DNA of 64,000 nucleotides from Zhengitettix transpicula (lineage: Eukaryota; Arthropoda; Insecta; Orthoptera; Tetrigidae), in the NCBI GenBank assembly GCA_037074705.1, contig CM073590.1, positions 213,014,746-213,078,745 on the forward strand. The letters run 5' to 3'. A model generated the notes under the pieces. That model was not told where the DNA came from. It made no database searches and saw only the letters and a program-made list of their open reading frames with translations. Below, in pieces: positions 49,401-63,400 of this stretch. How positions within the stretch are numbered: the first letter of the stretch is position 1; every line of letters starts with the position of its first letter. Made by a program: the position numbers and the translations under genes.

Positions 49401-51945
49401 TTGTGTGGTATTTATATCATAACTTAATTTTGTCTGTATTTGGCTATTTCATCTAATTATTACTGTAAAAGATTCATATTAATATCATAAAATACCTCTA
49501 GTTTAACAGAAAATATATTAAGCATGACTTTGTGTTCAATGTGTTATTTAAGTACTCATTTCAGATGGTATTTATTTTATTCAAGCCATTGAGAACCAAA
49601 TGTACCAGAAGTTATGCATCCTGAAAAAAGAAACTGGGGTGTATTTCTCCTTTTTGAGATATAATGCATTATGTACTATATAGTGTGCAGTACCAATGAA
49701 CTCCTTGTGCCTAAATGAAATAGGCACATTAAATTAAACATTAATTTCACTTTAACTGTTGATTGTTAAGCTAGAATCTTCAAATTGATAGGTGGTAATT
49801 TTCCAGTTAACTTATTAACAATTTTTTTTTTCTCAAAGAAACTACTGCAGTTTACATAAAAAAAACAGTACAGAGTCCTGCAAGTTCATGATGAAAATAA
49901 ATAATCTGATTTATGACTGTAAAGTGTTAAATTTATAATAATGTAATTTTTGCTCATTGAAATAACTGTAAGGAAACTATTGAAATAGTAAGCCCACATC
50001 AGAATATAATTTAATATTAATAAATATGACTGATTTATTAGTAATCAATTATTAAAATTAAGATTGTGATTTAAATTAAATTTATATATCAACAAAATAA
50101 TTGTAATTTCAGAATTTTTTTGAAGAAATAAATCAAAATTGTGTACCTGAAACCTGTGATGAAGACAATAGCTCTACTATATACATTGAAAGAAAGAGTA
50201 TTCAAGAAATATTTATGTAAAAGCAGGATTCAATATCTATGTAAAAAATTCAACTTAATTTGCTTAAAATTAAATTCTCTGTTATTTTAGGATTTTACTC
50301 TGTTTAATATCGTTCTTGGAGTGGTTATAGGTAATTGTCTAAAATGTAATTATTAAACCTTGCATAAAGTTGTTAGAAAACTACTTTAGCGGGCATTAAT
50401 AGAAATGTTTCTTTGTGTTGATATCAGGTAAAATCATAACATGGATTATAGGGCTCTGTTAGTCTGAGCTGCAATTCCAGCTACTTGTTTAAGAATTCTA
50501 CTCCTTCAGGAAAGAAAACTAATAATTAATTACTTGCTCATAAGTTAAGAATTCTACTCCTTCAGGAAAGAAAAATATTAATTAAATACTTGCTCATAAG
50601 TTAAGAATTCTACTCCTTCAAGAAAGAAAAATATTAATTAAATACTTGCTCATAAGTTAAGAATTCTACTCCTTCAAGAAAGAAAAATATTAATTAAATA
50701 CTTGCTCATAAGTGAATATAGTTCCATTTTTCTCCATATTCAAAAAATAAATGAGATAAATAATTTATTTTTGTAGTTACTTCTTAGTTATTTCCTGTTA
50801 GCCCTATTTGTATATATATTTTAACATATAATTATTTTATAGACTGGTATAACCTGAATTTAATATTATTACAGAGGGGCTTCAAGTTAAGGGAGCAGTT
50901 GGCACAATCATACAGTGGTCAACCCCTACCAAATTCAGTATATCTCCTACCTTCAACACCACAAATAAGGGGACTCCACACTTTCATTCGAAATAAAGAT
51001 ACTCCTAGAGATGAGTTCATATTCTATTCAAAGCGACTCATCAGATTAGTGATAGAATTCACACTTTCACTTCTGCCATTCAGGGTGAGTTGTACGTTTC
51101 ATGTTATATTTTTGAAATAATAATTTATTTCTTCTTAATACTTCATGAAGTTCCAAAGTATGCTAGTTCAAGTTCCATTTAATCTTTGCTTCGTTTAAAA
51201 AATTTAATGTGTAGTAATAACAATTGCAAACCATCAAATTAGGGTAGTATTTTTAATGATTTGCCTTTATTATTATATTAAATAATATAAATCAAACAGC
51301 TATTGTGTAAGATATTTAAATTATTGAATTTAATTATAAAAATCTCTGGCATTTAAATTATTTGATAGTTATATATTTTGGTATTTTTTTGAGGAAAGAT
51401 TATAAAAAACCATTGGGAATCTCTTCAATGTAGGAACAAGTGGTTGAAACACCTCAATGTGTGCAGTATATGGGCAAAAGATGTGCAAGTGATAAAATAT
51501 GCGGTGTATCAATTCTTCGAGCAGGTGAGACAATGGAGCAAGCTGTTTGTGATGTTTGCAAAGATATCCGAATTGGAAAAATTTTAATTCAAACAAATTT
51601 AAATACTGGAGAGCCTGAGGTAAGCAACATCAATAGGTACATCTGAACTTTGCACCAATGCAACAAATCAGATTCAATTAAAATAGTGAGAAATATTTTT
51701 ATTTTTGTAGTTATACTATCTAAGGCTACCAAAAGACATAAAAGATTATAAAGTTATTCTAATGGATGCGACTGTTGCTACTGGAGCTGCAGCTATGATG
51801 GCGATTAGAGTCTTACTTGATCATGAAGTTTCAGAGGAAAATATTCTTCTAGTGTCACTGCTGATGGCTGAATCAGGTACGCAGTTATTTACTACACAAA
51901 TATGAAACTCATGCCATCAAACAGCTGTCATTTCAAAATCCTTGA

Positions 51946-51977
<32 letters not shown>

Positions 51978-52392
51978 AAAGTTATGTAAATTTGAATGTT
52001 TTCAATTGATGTTTTAATCAGCTAATACTTGTAATACCTATATGTATTGTGTATTATGTTCCTGTTCCTGTCATCATAATTCATAATAATTAAAATATTA
52101 ACTTCTTAGTTTGAATGTCATCCTTTTATAATTTATGTATTTTTTCCTTAAAAATATTTCTTGTTCTTTGTGTAAGAAATGATAAGTATATCTTTCTCTT
52201 GTATGAACATTTGTTATTATGTCAATTTGAATTTTTTCAGGTGTCCATTCCATTGCTTATGCTTTTCCTGGAGTGCGTATAGTTACAACAGCTTTGGACA
52301 AGGAAATAAATCAAAAATTCTATGTTGTGCCTGGAATTGGGAATTTTGGAGATAGGTATTTTGGTACTGAACCTTCAGATGAAATTTTCTAA
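43450..52392 (+). CDS. UCKL1: UCKL1, uridine-cytidine kinase-like 1 (kinase plus UPRT-like domain)
   Basis: Pyrimidine-salvage family protein; phosphorylates uridine/cytidine, with a C-terminal uracil phosphoribosyltransferase-like domain. Exons: 43450-43615, 43894-44064, 45525-45631, 48521-48691, 48839-48910, 49000-49251, 50875-51084, 51434-51619, 51711-51876, 52241-52392; 1653 nt, 550 residues (human 548). A variable acidic N-terminus leads to the conserved [12 protein letters not shown]. The P-loop [11 protein letters not shown] is at 45525-45631, followed by [37 protein letters not shown] and [14 protein letters not shown]. The UPRT part has [46 protein letters not shown] and the end [19 protein letters not shown]. 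The exon 5 donor at 48911 was preferred to one at 48902 because the longer version keeps the family's spacing before LLDMKIF. The start codon is the first ATG in frame and sits in a poorly conserved region, so it is less certain. A possible alternative last exon lies at 50113-50220. Confidence 0.96.
45935..46190. repeat. Fold-back repeat, family beta copy 7
   Basis: AATGAAGTAGCCAATAAAC and AGACAAAATTAAGTG on the left; CTTAATTTTGTATG and TTTATTTACTGTTTCATT on the right. It lies in UCKL1 intron 3. The central core is degenerate. Confidence 0.6.
46750..47655 (-). mobile_element. Penelope-like element remnant (GIY-YIG end), minus
   Basis: The minus strand has [14 protein letters not shown], then [18 protein letters not shown] at about 47400-47465: the Cys-rich linker and GIY-YIG nuclease motif of Penelope-like retroelements, with stops. 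It ends in an alpha terminal repeat at 46756-46915, with CTGAAGAAGGAGGCT..AGCCTCC on the minus strand. Confidence 0.75.
47656..48350 (+). mobile_element. Penelope-like element remnant (GIY-YIG end), plus
   Basis: [20 protein letters not shown] followed by [19 protein letters not shown] at 47680-47805 is the same GIY-YIG domain in the other orientation. The 3' untranslated part and an alpha terminal repeat (CTGATGA at 48234-48240, GTAAGT at 48313-48318) follow. With the minus unit it makes a head-to-head inverted pair in UCKL1 intron 3. Confidence 0.75.
49371..49462. repeat. Fold-back repeat, family beta copy 8 (minimal)
   Basis: AATTATGAAATAGCCAAATA and TCTGTATTTGGCTATTTCAT are inverted ends, only 92 bp apart. 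CAGAAACATTGTGTGGTATT lies between. It is in UCKL1 intron 6. Confidence 0.65.
50113..50220 (+). other. Possible alternative terminal exon of UCKL1
   Basis: After the intron 6 donor at 49252, an acceptor TTTCAG at 50107-50112 is followed by 35 open codons and TAA in exactly the phase left by exon 6. Use of it would give a kinase-only protein ending KSIQEIFM, without the UPRT-like half. The peptide is not one I recognise and the AT-rich context makes chance possible. Confidence 0.3.
50491..50714 (+). repeat. Four tandem copies of a 56-bp unit
   Basis: AAGAATTCTACTCCTTCAGG (or CAAG) begins a new unit at 50491, 50547, 50603 and 50659, each ending ACTTGCTCATAAGTT. Units differ at only a few positions, so the array is recent. 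It lies in UCKL1 intron 6. Confidence 0.9.
51948..51968. repeat. (TA)n microsatellite
   Basis: TA run followed by CACACATACA in UCKL1 intron 9. Confidence 0.75.
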
Positions 52393-55300
52393 GTTAGTAA
52401 AATGTTACCACCATTTTAGTTGTCAGGCAAGAAGGAAGAGAATGCTTATACTAGTTAACCTATTTATTAAGTAATTTACTCTTAGCAATTTTGAAATGCA
52501 TGTATGTTATACTATTAGAATTTCTTTTGTTTACCTTTATATTTATTCTTATCCAAGGATTTGACATTTTTGACAGGTAAAAGAATTTTCAAAAGGGGCT
52601 CTAATTTATATTCAGTTATTAAAATCATACAAAGTTGTATACTGTTGTTCATGATATTGCAATATTTTGCAAATTTGTCTTTCCATTTGTATTTAATAAA
52701 TCATCAAAGTGCCAAAAACAAAATTTTCCAAGCAGAGCAAAATTTCTTTAATATTTATTGCTTGAATATTATGTATTTAATATTTTATTATGTGTTGTAG
52801 ACAGATTAGAACTTCGGAAGTTTTACAAAACTAAAGTGAAAGGCAAAAGCCTTCTTCAGAATATGACATTTAGTCCACCAAGTAATAAAGTTATTCCTCA
52901 ATTTTTAAGGATAATTTATTGTTCTTAATTGTACCATTTTAAAATGGCATTTCTTCACATTAGGGTATTATTTTTAACTCATAGTATAATCTTGTTCTCT
53001 AAATCTGAGGTGTCCTTATTAAAAAAAAAATCAGGCTTAACTGGATTCAAAAGCTACTCTGAAAACATTTTTAAAAATTTGGCAACATTTCTTATTGACC
53101 TTCATGAATGCTATATTTAATCTGTAATATTGTCATTTGATTACATTATTGTGAAACACTTTACTTGCTTTTCCTTATCTTCTAGTTCTACAAATGAATT
53201 TTTTTTTCTGACACTGTTTTATGTACTAGTAAAATGATTAGATTGATGCTAACCCAAATTACATGTAATACAATTATACACATATATTAGGTTAAATTTG
53301 ATCATTCCTTCAAACATGTAAAATAGTTGAATCTGTACCGTTTTCAGTTTTGTGTGTTTGCATATTCATCAGTCATAAGTTTCCCATCGCTGTTCAACAT
53401 TATTCCCAATTTACTTTTGTAAAGTTTTTGGTCAAACTGTATGCGTTTCTTATATTTTATGCTTTATAGCTGATGTTTCCTATCATCATATCCATAACAT
53501 TCACACACAACATTTATCAACCATCCACTGTCCATCTCAAATTCTATCCAGACTTGATTTCTTTAATTAAAACAATTATAGTGAAAAATCTTTATTTGAA
53601 AAATTCTGAAATTGATGCTAATATTGGTTGTCTTTTTGGATAAGTATGAAATTGTCTCAATAATTATTTTGACTGTTGAGCATAATTCTACCATAAATGT
53701 GCTTTCAGAAGGGAAATATTTTGCTGTTTGCAACTTAAATATTGATACTAATTAAGATTTTATTTTCTTACATAGCTTATCTGCTGAATGCGCAATTGAA
53801 ACTTTTTGGATCGATTATCTGTATCTGACAAATTATGAAATTTATGCATTTAATTTCTTTTACATTGATTGCATCTTTTATTATTAGGTATCAGATTTAT
53901 GAAGAGAAAAGTTACCCTTACTTTCCAGTATGGAAAATAATCTTTCTATGTTTTAAAACTTTCAAAAAATTTACTTATTGCCTGACTTATGCATAAATCT
54001 GTAGCATTAAAGAATAATTTTAAACCATAATCATTAGTTCCAAATATGTATTGTTATTAACTAAAGAGAAGTAACTTAAACAGATCAGTAAGCACATTTA
54101 ATAATTATATTCAGTCTGCTCTCTTAATCATATGACAGGAAGTCAAATAATAGCATGCCGTTTTATACCAACAAATCACTTATAAAAGTACCTTATCTCG
54201 TGTAATAAATGAACATAAGGAAAGTATGCTTCACAAATTTCCTCAGACATTAAGTGGTGGTGGGTATTTCTGTAACTAAAACTGCAAAACTTGCAGTCAC
54301 CTGTGCTATTTCAGGAAATGTATGTGGAAAATTTTGTTTATTATCTTGGATATTTTGCTAAGACATTTTATTTTAAAGGATATTTAGTGCATTAAACCTT
54401 TGATGAGTAAATATAATTATATCCGAACATAATCTTTTCCATATTGAGCTCAGTGATATATTTACGAAATTAAAATTTTAAGTTTTAAATTTCTAATCCT
54501 TGTTTACTAGAAATTTTCAAATTAACTTGGGGGAATTACCTAATAGAGGAAAGATTGCCCCAACTCTAAAATAGTGTTTTTTTGTTATACTTATTTTTTA
54601 TGTAAATATGGCACATGGAAAATTTAATTTGTCATTGACTTTATTTAGGAAGATTGTAATTCTCCTTTTACGGGAGATTCATTGTTATTTTATTTATTCC
54701 ATTGTTGAAGGTATTTGAAACAAGTACTCTTCAATTCTCAATATATAAATTACAATTGAATGAATTTCTTCTTTTTTTATTCTTTAAACTTTTTACTTAC
54801 ACACTAATGTAGATCTGAATTTTATTTAAAGAATAAAATTTACACTGTGCTAGTCACTATGAGGATAAAGCAATTTAGTAACAATAATAAGGCCAAAATT
54901 TTTGTAAATTATTCATTTACCAATTGTAGTTTAATATAGCAGTATTATTTTATCTAATCAGAAACATTGTTTTACATTTCAAAATATTGTAAATAATTGA
55001 TTTCAATTAAAACTAAATTGTGATAGTAGCATGTGAAGTTGGGAGGTAAAGACATTAAGCCTTGAATGTAGATTCTAGTGATTAATATTACAATTGTAGT
55101 TACTATGTTTGATTAGGCTGTGCAAACTCTAATTAAAATTATTAATGTTTTGGAAGTGTGTGTACACATTTTAATATTTGCATAAATTGTAATTACAAGG
55201 TGGGCTACTAAAATCAACTTTGTTATTTGTTATGAAACTAACTTTTATTTGAATGAATTATTTTTCAGACATTTAATCAGTATGTAATTAAATAATTAAT

Positions 55301-57433
55301 GTTTGTTTCACGGCTGATTGTATTTATTACTTTATAATCTTTATTTGCATACTTGAAGCATTATATTCTTAATGCAATCTGTAAATGTTATTCTCATTTC
55401 TTATGCCAATCCTACAGTTATTTAATACCAACCATATTTAATCACAGACTAATTTTTGGAATCATCTAGTATTTAAATTATTCTTCATTGCAGAAATTGT
55501 GTATTTTATTCATGTTAATATCATTGCATTAAATTAGTGATGTTGCCCTCTTCAACAAATAATATATGAAGGAGAAAAAGGAACATTGCAGAAACTGCTC
55601 TTGAAATCCATCTATGATAATGTTCTTCCTTGATTTAGCCTTTAATACAAACCCTTTTTTGTAGTCTATTGACTGAAAATTCTACCATGTGTAACATTTG
55701 TATTTATCTGATCAAACATGATATTAAAACATTTTTGATCAAGTGAAATACTTAATTATTTATCTCTGTGAAAACAAATTTACTTAAATGAAATAAGTCC
55801 TACATTAGTTTTACTGTATATTATAAACATTACTCAACGGCCTCGTATAATATATTTTTCTTTGTTTCTTTAAATGTGTATATAAATGTTTCAACATTTT
55901 CTGATTTATATTAGGTACTAAAATTAAAACAATACCAAAGTAAGAGATGTTTCCTAATATTCAGTTGTTTTCAATAGGCTATAAGTTAAAAATGTTTTCT
56001 GTGATTTTCTAAAACATTGTTAGAATGGAATAGACTTTCTTAAATCACAATTTGAATTAATTTTTAAGCACAAGCTATTATTTGGTATATTTTAAAACAT
56101 TAATTTGTATTGAAATTACTCTAATGTACTTTCACCATTATTAAGCTGTAAGAAATATGAAGGAGCTAAGAAATACAAAAATTTCCTGTATTCATAAATC
56201 ATTTTTAAGTACTTAAAACTTTTCTATAATGTAAAACAGAAATGTAATTCTTTTGCTATTATTAATTCAGCACAAAATTAAGATATTTTTAGTATTCCAT
56301 TATCACTAACATCAATTATAGTATAAACTTTTTGTGGATGGTAAGCTGAAAATAGTATAACAAAAAAAAATAGTTTCATAGCTCATTTCCTTGATAAGAT
56401 CTCATGGTGACCTTAAGAGTTAAAAATGGTAGATTGTAGTTTTTTATAATAAAAATGGAAAGTGTTGTAATTGTTAAATATTTAACAATAAAAAGTTGTG
56501 ATTTTTGTAAAGGATGTACATAATCATCTACAAAATTGTGCTGTATTACCTAAAATTTTATTCAAGATGAATTCTTGAAATTATTACTGCAATGTAATGT
56601 AATTTATGGATTCTAAATGCCTTCATGTTGGCAAATTTACTGCTAGTCCACACAGTTCTACTTAAATTGTTTTGTTCCTATGTTCATGTTAGTTCAAAGA
56701 TATCCAAAGTTAATGTGTTGTATTGAATTGTAATAAAGCACAAATAATTATGTAGATTATCATAATTGAAAATTGTTGAAATAGATGAGTGTTTCAATTT
56801 GTGAGAATTGTATGAAACTGAAATATTTATGAACAATGCCTTGATGGCGACATTCCTGAGCTTGACTCGTGTTGTTAGCATTTAAAGATGTGCTGAAGTT
56901 ATTGAAAAATTTAGCTTTCCAAATTTAAATAAGCTTTTACAAATAGCTAAAGTATTAAACATGTGAAACTATACTAACTTCAAGAGTGGTACAAAATTAT
57001 ACAAATGAAAAGGATTGTTTTTAACACATGCAGCACATTATCTGAAATTCTAGACAAGTTTTGAACTGTCAGAACTTCTAAGTAGTGATAATATAAAATG
57101 ACCATATTTGTACTATTCATTTTTATTGTAATTTTGTGATACAATTAATAATGCATACATTTTCAATAAAATGTTGACAACTACTGCATTATTTTTTTTC
57201 AAAAGACAAAATTTAAAAGTTTACCAGTGCATCATCCTTTACCTATCTACTATGTGTGAACATTTTGTCAATGCAAGTAAAAAAAATGTCTTCATGTAGC
57301 ATTATCTTTACAAAACCTACATTTATGATGCTATCTTCTCAAGTTGTTTTCATATCTATATTGTTCTACCAATATTTTAATAAAATCATAAAATATTCCT
57401 TTTACCATTCCATTTGATCATGGTTTTGCAGAA
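52393..57433. other. Convergent intergenic space, UCKL1 3' side to xylose isomerase-like gene
   Basis: Five kb with no ORF resembling a known protein and no exon that I can support. It should contain both 3' UTRs. One Penelope-type hairpin lies at about 52812-52868; the rest is AT-rich and otherwise featureless to my reading. Confidence 0.5.
52812..52868 (-). repeat. Penelope-type hairpin fragment
   Basis: The minus strand reads CTGAAGAAGGCTTTTGCCTT, a CTGAAGA core with an AGGC/GCCT stem, followed by an inverted AGTTTTGTAAAACT. No GAAA at the expected place. Confidence 0.35.
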
Positions 57434-60400
57434 TTAAGTATATCTGCTAAATACAGCTTGCCAGTGTTCAACCCTCCCTGATTGAGTTGGTGGATCTCCA
57501 ATCAATTTTCGTGCAGTTTCATCGCAGTCCTCAAAACTTGCTTCACCATTTGCAAGCCGGTTTCCCAGTCCAGTGTGAAAGCCAATGTATCTTTGCTAAG
57601 AAATATACTTTACTTGAAAACTAGTTAAAAATTATGGAAGTTCGAAAAGTACAGTTTTTTCAGAATTGAATTTATTCATATTCCAATTAAACAATAATAT
57701 TACTAGAGTATGTCTGACAACTGGTTTGTTACTAGAAATTTTTAATTATTATTACAGAATAAGTCTCTTGAATTAAAATGGTTTATGTGACTTTTAAGCT
57801 AATGTATCATAAATTTTCATTTAATATACAGCTTTTTATGAAATTTTCTAAAATTTTGGGGTTGATTCTTTATTTTCTACATGGTTTTAAGATAAATCAT
57901 GACCAAAAATTGGTGTTTTGTATAATTCTTTGTCACAATTAATGTGAGACATCAATTTCATTATTATGTTTTCAGGAAATTCATCATATCAATGACTTAA
58001 GTGTTCTGTAGACATTTATATGATGGCAATATGTTACTTTCTCAGTTTTTCTCAATCTGCTGCCTGCTTTCTTTAATTTTTTTTTATGTTGATCAATATT
58101 TTCAAAATTGAATTATGGCCAATTTTAACTTTATAGCTACATAGTATTAAAAATTTATAGGTCAAAAATATTTGTTTTAAGGTGATTAAAATACAAATTT
58201 ACTTTACCTGAATGTTTTTTGAAAAATGGCCATCAGCCACCATCTTTACAGCAATTCGGAGACCTCTTGCAAAGTTATCAATGTAATTTACATATGTTTC
58301 AAATAGATCCTTTAACTCTATTGATTCACGAAATACGCTAATTCCAATATTCAGTCCTCCTGTCTGAATTCCTCCCTGAAGTAAAGTTAACAAATATATT
58401 AGCAAATAACATTACAGCATATAACTTTGACTTTCAACATACAAAATATTACTCTTCATATTTATTGATTATGATGTTTCTTTAATTTATTATTGATCAG
58501 TATCAAGTATATTCACCATAAAATTGATTATATAAAAATCTCACTACAGGCTTTATTAAATGTAACATAAATATCCTTTACAGCCAACTATACCTGTTCT
58601 ATTAAATTTTTCAGAAACAGTGTAATTTCAGGTACACTGGAAGGATTTGAGTGTTCTGTAACTTCTACAGAACCAAGGACTCCGTACCTGTAATTAATGG
58701 AATAACTATGAATATTTGAATTTTTGCAACTATTAACGGAAAGTTTAGCATCATTGGTATTTTATGGTTTCCACTGTTTTATAAGACTATATAAAGTTAT
58801 TTTGTTAAGTTGGAAAATTTGCAATAGATAATAGTTTATACTAATTTTTTTTGTAATGAATGTGAACTTCAATTTTAGATGCATTTGAATAGTAATTTGC
58901 AAATAACAATGTCTAATATATAAAAAATTCTTAAACACATTTTTTTTTTACATTTTGAACACATTCAAATATGTACAAAATGAAATATACATACATGTTT
59001 GCCATTATAAGCTGATGACCAGGTGATACATTTAACTTGAAGTGGCGATCCAATCCATAGTGTTTCAAGAAGCACAAGGCACTTGAAACATCAGAAATAT
59101 AATAATTTCCATTTATATGGTTTTTTGTTAAGGCATTTCGAAGCATGTTATGTTCATGTGTGTAGAAATTATGGCAATCAAACAATAGTTGCCCTCTATA
59201 TCCAATTCTTTCCTTATAATCTGTTGTATAAAAGTAAATTTTGAGGAAATGAAAATTAACAATATTAAAATATTTTTATAATATTAAAGCACAAATAATT
59301 AAAATTATATGTAAGTAAACAAAAAAGAACAAATTATCTCGTAGTTTTAGTTTTATAGTGATATTTTACATTCCATTCCATTTGTATAAAATTTATTTGT
59401 ATTTAAAAATTATGTGTTATATGACTTGTCTGAGTTCAAATTTTTCTTCTACCTTCTGCTAAACTTTTCATGCCACAGAATTTACTACATTATCTTTAAT
59501 TATTGGACTTTTATATAATGACTGTCTTCCCTTGCTATCTCAACCTTAATCGTATCCATGAATGTTTACAAATTATGTTTTTAAGTATGTGACCTTATAA
59601 TTCATTTCAATTTCTTTCAGATTTCAACTACATCAATTTTTATAAAACTAACTTACAAGTTATTACCTTTTTTTTGTAAAAAAAAATGGTTTGTGCAAAC
59701 AATATCTCGTGAGGAAAACAAAAACACCCACATATATTTATGGTTATTGACAAAACTGATGTTTGAAACTTGTAAGTGCTTCACTATTTATATTTGGAGA
59801 GTCGTACACATCATCTGATACACTAGTACTGTCACATATTCTATGGTTCAGAAAAGAAAGAAAAAATTTCTGTAAAAACTTTTGCAGGATACTTTCTATG
59901 TCACTGTTGTTGTATATTTCACGTCATCTTTGAGGATCATGTTGATTGCTCATCTTGGAATAGTCCTAACAATACTGTAAATTTTAACAAATGTGATAGC
60001 TTATAGAATATCATGTTCTCGTCGATTAAGTGTTGCATAATATGCTTGTAGAGGCAGAAAAAAAATGTAAAATTATAAAGTTTAACAAATGAGTAACAAA
60101 ATGTGTGCTATATAATGTGGTTTTCTAAAATAGCAATAAATACTACAAATGTTTTGAGAAATTAATGAGTCAAAGAATTAAATATTTTTATTACTCACCA
60201 ACAATCATTTTCAATATCCTTGCATAGTTACGAAGTTCACGAGATACATCTGTATTAAGAATTGAGGTATATCCTTCTCTTGGACCTTTGAACAGAAAAT
60301 TTTCTGCTCCAAGCTTTTGAGCAATGTCAAGTGATTTCTTAATTTGAGCTGCAGCATGAATCACAACTTGAGCATCTGGACTAGTTGTGGCTCCACACAT

Positions 60401-63400
60401 GTATCTATTAAATTATATGTATGATTAAAATAACTTATTTAATGCATTAATAAAAATGTTAATATTGTTATCCAAATTATATATTTTCAATACCTTGGCT
60501 GAGTAAAGAGATCTGCTGCTACCCAAAGTGGTTTGATTCCTGTCCGCTGCTGTAACTCCAATATTATTTCAACTGATTCATCTAAATGGTTATTAGTTTC
60601 TTCCAGCGTATCAGCCACAGGAGCAATGTCACTATCAAAAAATGTCCAATACTTTACACCTAGTATATGAGAAAAATTGATTAAATTCATGTTTCCTTGC
60701 TATAACTATCTTAAAATATTGTAGTAGCTACTCAAAATCTTCATTTAAATTATGTCATACTGCTGTTATTAGGAAAAATGTAGAATATTGGTATTTTGAT
60801 AATTCACACTAAAATTGTAAAGAAATCCAACAAATTTTATTATGTCTTGACTATAAAATTCACTCCTGAGAAGTTCAAATTAATATATCTTAAAATATTT
60901 CCACACCTGTGAATTTTCTTAACATCTTTCATTTGGCATTTCCTTTTTTATTAATTCTATAATGACTTTCTGCTCTGACTTTCCACTACATGCGATTAAA
61001 TGTAATTCACAAGATGATATAATATATGAAAAATATTATTCAAATATTGTAGGTTTTCCTATTGTATTGATGTAGTAGACAATTGTCAATTTATCAACCG
61101 GTTCAATTATTTATTAAAATATGATTCAGTAACATTCATCTGTCATCTTCAGGTGACTGATTATAACCCAAGAATATTTAATTAAAGCATATTATTTCTT
61201 TGTTCTTCCTGGTCATAGTTACTCCTAGTGACAACAAGCTATTCAAGTCGCTAATAGTCCATGATGCTGTCCCTAGTTTGTTCAATGTTGTTTCCACAGT
61301 TTCAGAGATAATCGATGTTTTGATATGAACTAGTGTATTACAAGGAGCTGTCATTGCTTCCAATGTATGAGATAGGATAACAGCTGTTGCTGATTCAATA
61401 CACATCATAATATGTGGTTTATCCATTTCTTCATATTTAAATTATTTATCCTTTTAATATGTTTCCATCTAAATCTGTTTTTGTTCAGAGATAGACCCAA
61501 ACTATTATTTCATGAAAGTCTTTATTACTTCATACTGGTTTAATATATATTATAACAATTCATTTAAATTAATTAGTTACATTAGAATGCATTGCATCAA
61601 TAGTTTATTTATAAGGAACTAATCTTTATGTATGAATAATAGTAAACAGACTCACCAAGCTTAGAATAAAACTCAAAAGCAGCTCTCAGACGTCGTTTGT
61701 AACTATCCAAGGAATGAGTATTATCTTCCCATGACCTTTGAAAAGTAGAGTTTCCAAATTGATCGCCTCCTTTGATAACAAACAAATCAAAACAATTAGA
61801 ATGAATTGTAGACAAGTAATTTTTATTCTATTTCACTCCTTATAGCATTATTATTTCAATAGCATAAATATTATTATTATATTATTGAAATGCATAAGTT
61901 ATTAATTTGTAGTTATCAGAATTTGGAGAAGAGATGTTTATTTATTATCGAACGAAGGCTTTCCCACTGTATGCAATTAACAAGCAGTTCTTGGGCTTCC
62001 AACTGGGTATAATAAACATTGAAATAACACGACGTTTCCATGGCAGTCACTGCTTTAACTTGAAGAACCCGGTTGGAAACCTGAGAACTGCTCATTAGGT
62101 GCTATGTTATTTAAAAATAAGTGAACTTAAATGTTCTTATTTTACAAAACTAATAATAATTACAAGATGTGTCGGGAAAGTTAGTACAGTTTTGGAATAA
62201 AACTCATAAAAACAGTTTTTTCAAAGCAAAATTTATTTTTACATGAAAGAGTATTTCTTAAACTATTTTTCTACATAGTTGCCACCATTGTTCAGACATT
62301 TTTCATACCAGGAAATGAACTTTTGTATGCCCTCTTTACATAAATGAAGACACCATATTTTGCGTTACCATCAAAAGTAAATCCCGCCTTCCTCCAAAAT
62401 CATGCTTCACTATGTTTTTATGAATTTTTGTTTCTGGAGGGATCCTGAGGGTCTCCACTCCATCAAATGTTGTTTTGATTCTGGAGGGACATGATATCAC
62501 CAGTCACATTATTGTTTAAGAATTCAATTCCCTCATCACTGAAAAGATAAGAAATGTCAAAACACTTCCAAGTTACTTTATTTGGGGATATCCATAAGAA
62601 TTTTCAGAACCCAACGGGAACAGAAAAAAAAAGTTTCAACATTGACTGTCTTCATTGGTGGCATTTTTCTATTAAGAGGGAATACAAAAGTTGGTTTCCC
62701 GCTATGACAAATGTCTGAACAATGGTGGTAACTATGCAGAAAAATAGTTTAAGAAAATTAATTTTATTTTGAAAATTAATATTTTTATGATTTTTTTTTT
62801 CCAAAATGATACTTTCTGGACATACCTTGTATATATGGCACATTACTTTCAATTTTATTTTAAAATGTTATTATGAACAGGCTCTATAATATAATTATAT
62901 CATAAATTTCAGAATTAAATAAATTTTATTATTAATTATTAACTTCTGTTAAAATATTTAAAGAATGAAGTTGATTTTTATTTCAATGTTCTGCCAGGAA
63001 CTTTGAAGAAGTTCAATTGTTTCAATAAATTTTGGCACTATATATAATTACGTAATTGAATTACAAACTTTAAGGACTTAAACAAAGAATTTAAAGACCT
63101 GATGTACAAAATAGAAGGCATATAATATTATATTTACCATTGAATATTTCCATTAATATACTATTGAGACCGTATCGCTTAATACAACTTTAGGACCAAA
63201 TAAGACACACTCATGTTAAAGCACATAAAACAAAATTGTTGAAAATATATTTCAAATATATCACTCAGAATAAAATTTCCTTTACAGCAATATATTTGGA
63301 GGAAAGGAGAAAATCAAGAGGAGTAGTGTCAGCTTGGTCTATTTACCACCACCGTTGTTCAACTTAAATGTCCAAGAAATAATAAATATGATAAATGAAA

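Noticed and set aside
50491..50714. CRISPR-like spaced repeats
   Set aside because: The 56-bp units are contiguous with no unique spacers, and the host is an animal.
58931..58994. Extension of the xylose isomerase exon past 58995 (reads on as YVYFILYIFECVQN)
   Set aside because: It ends in a stop and leaves the wrong phase for the next exon; the donor at 58994 gives a clean join.
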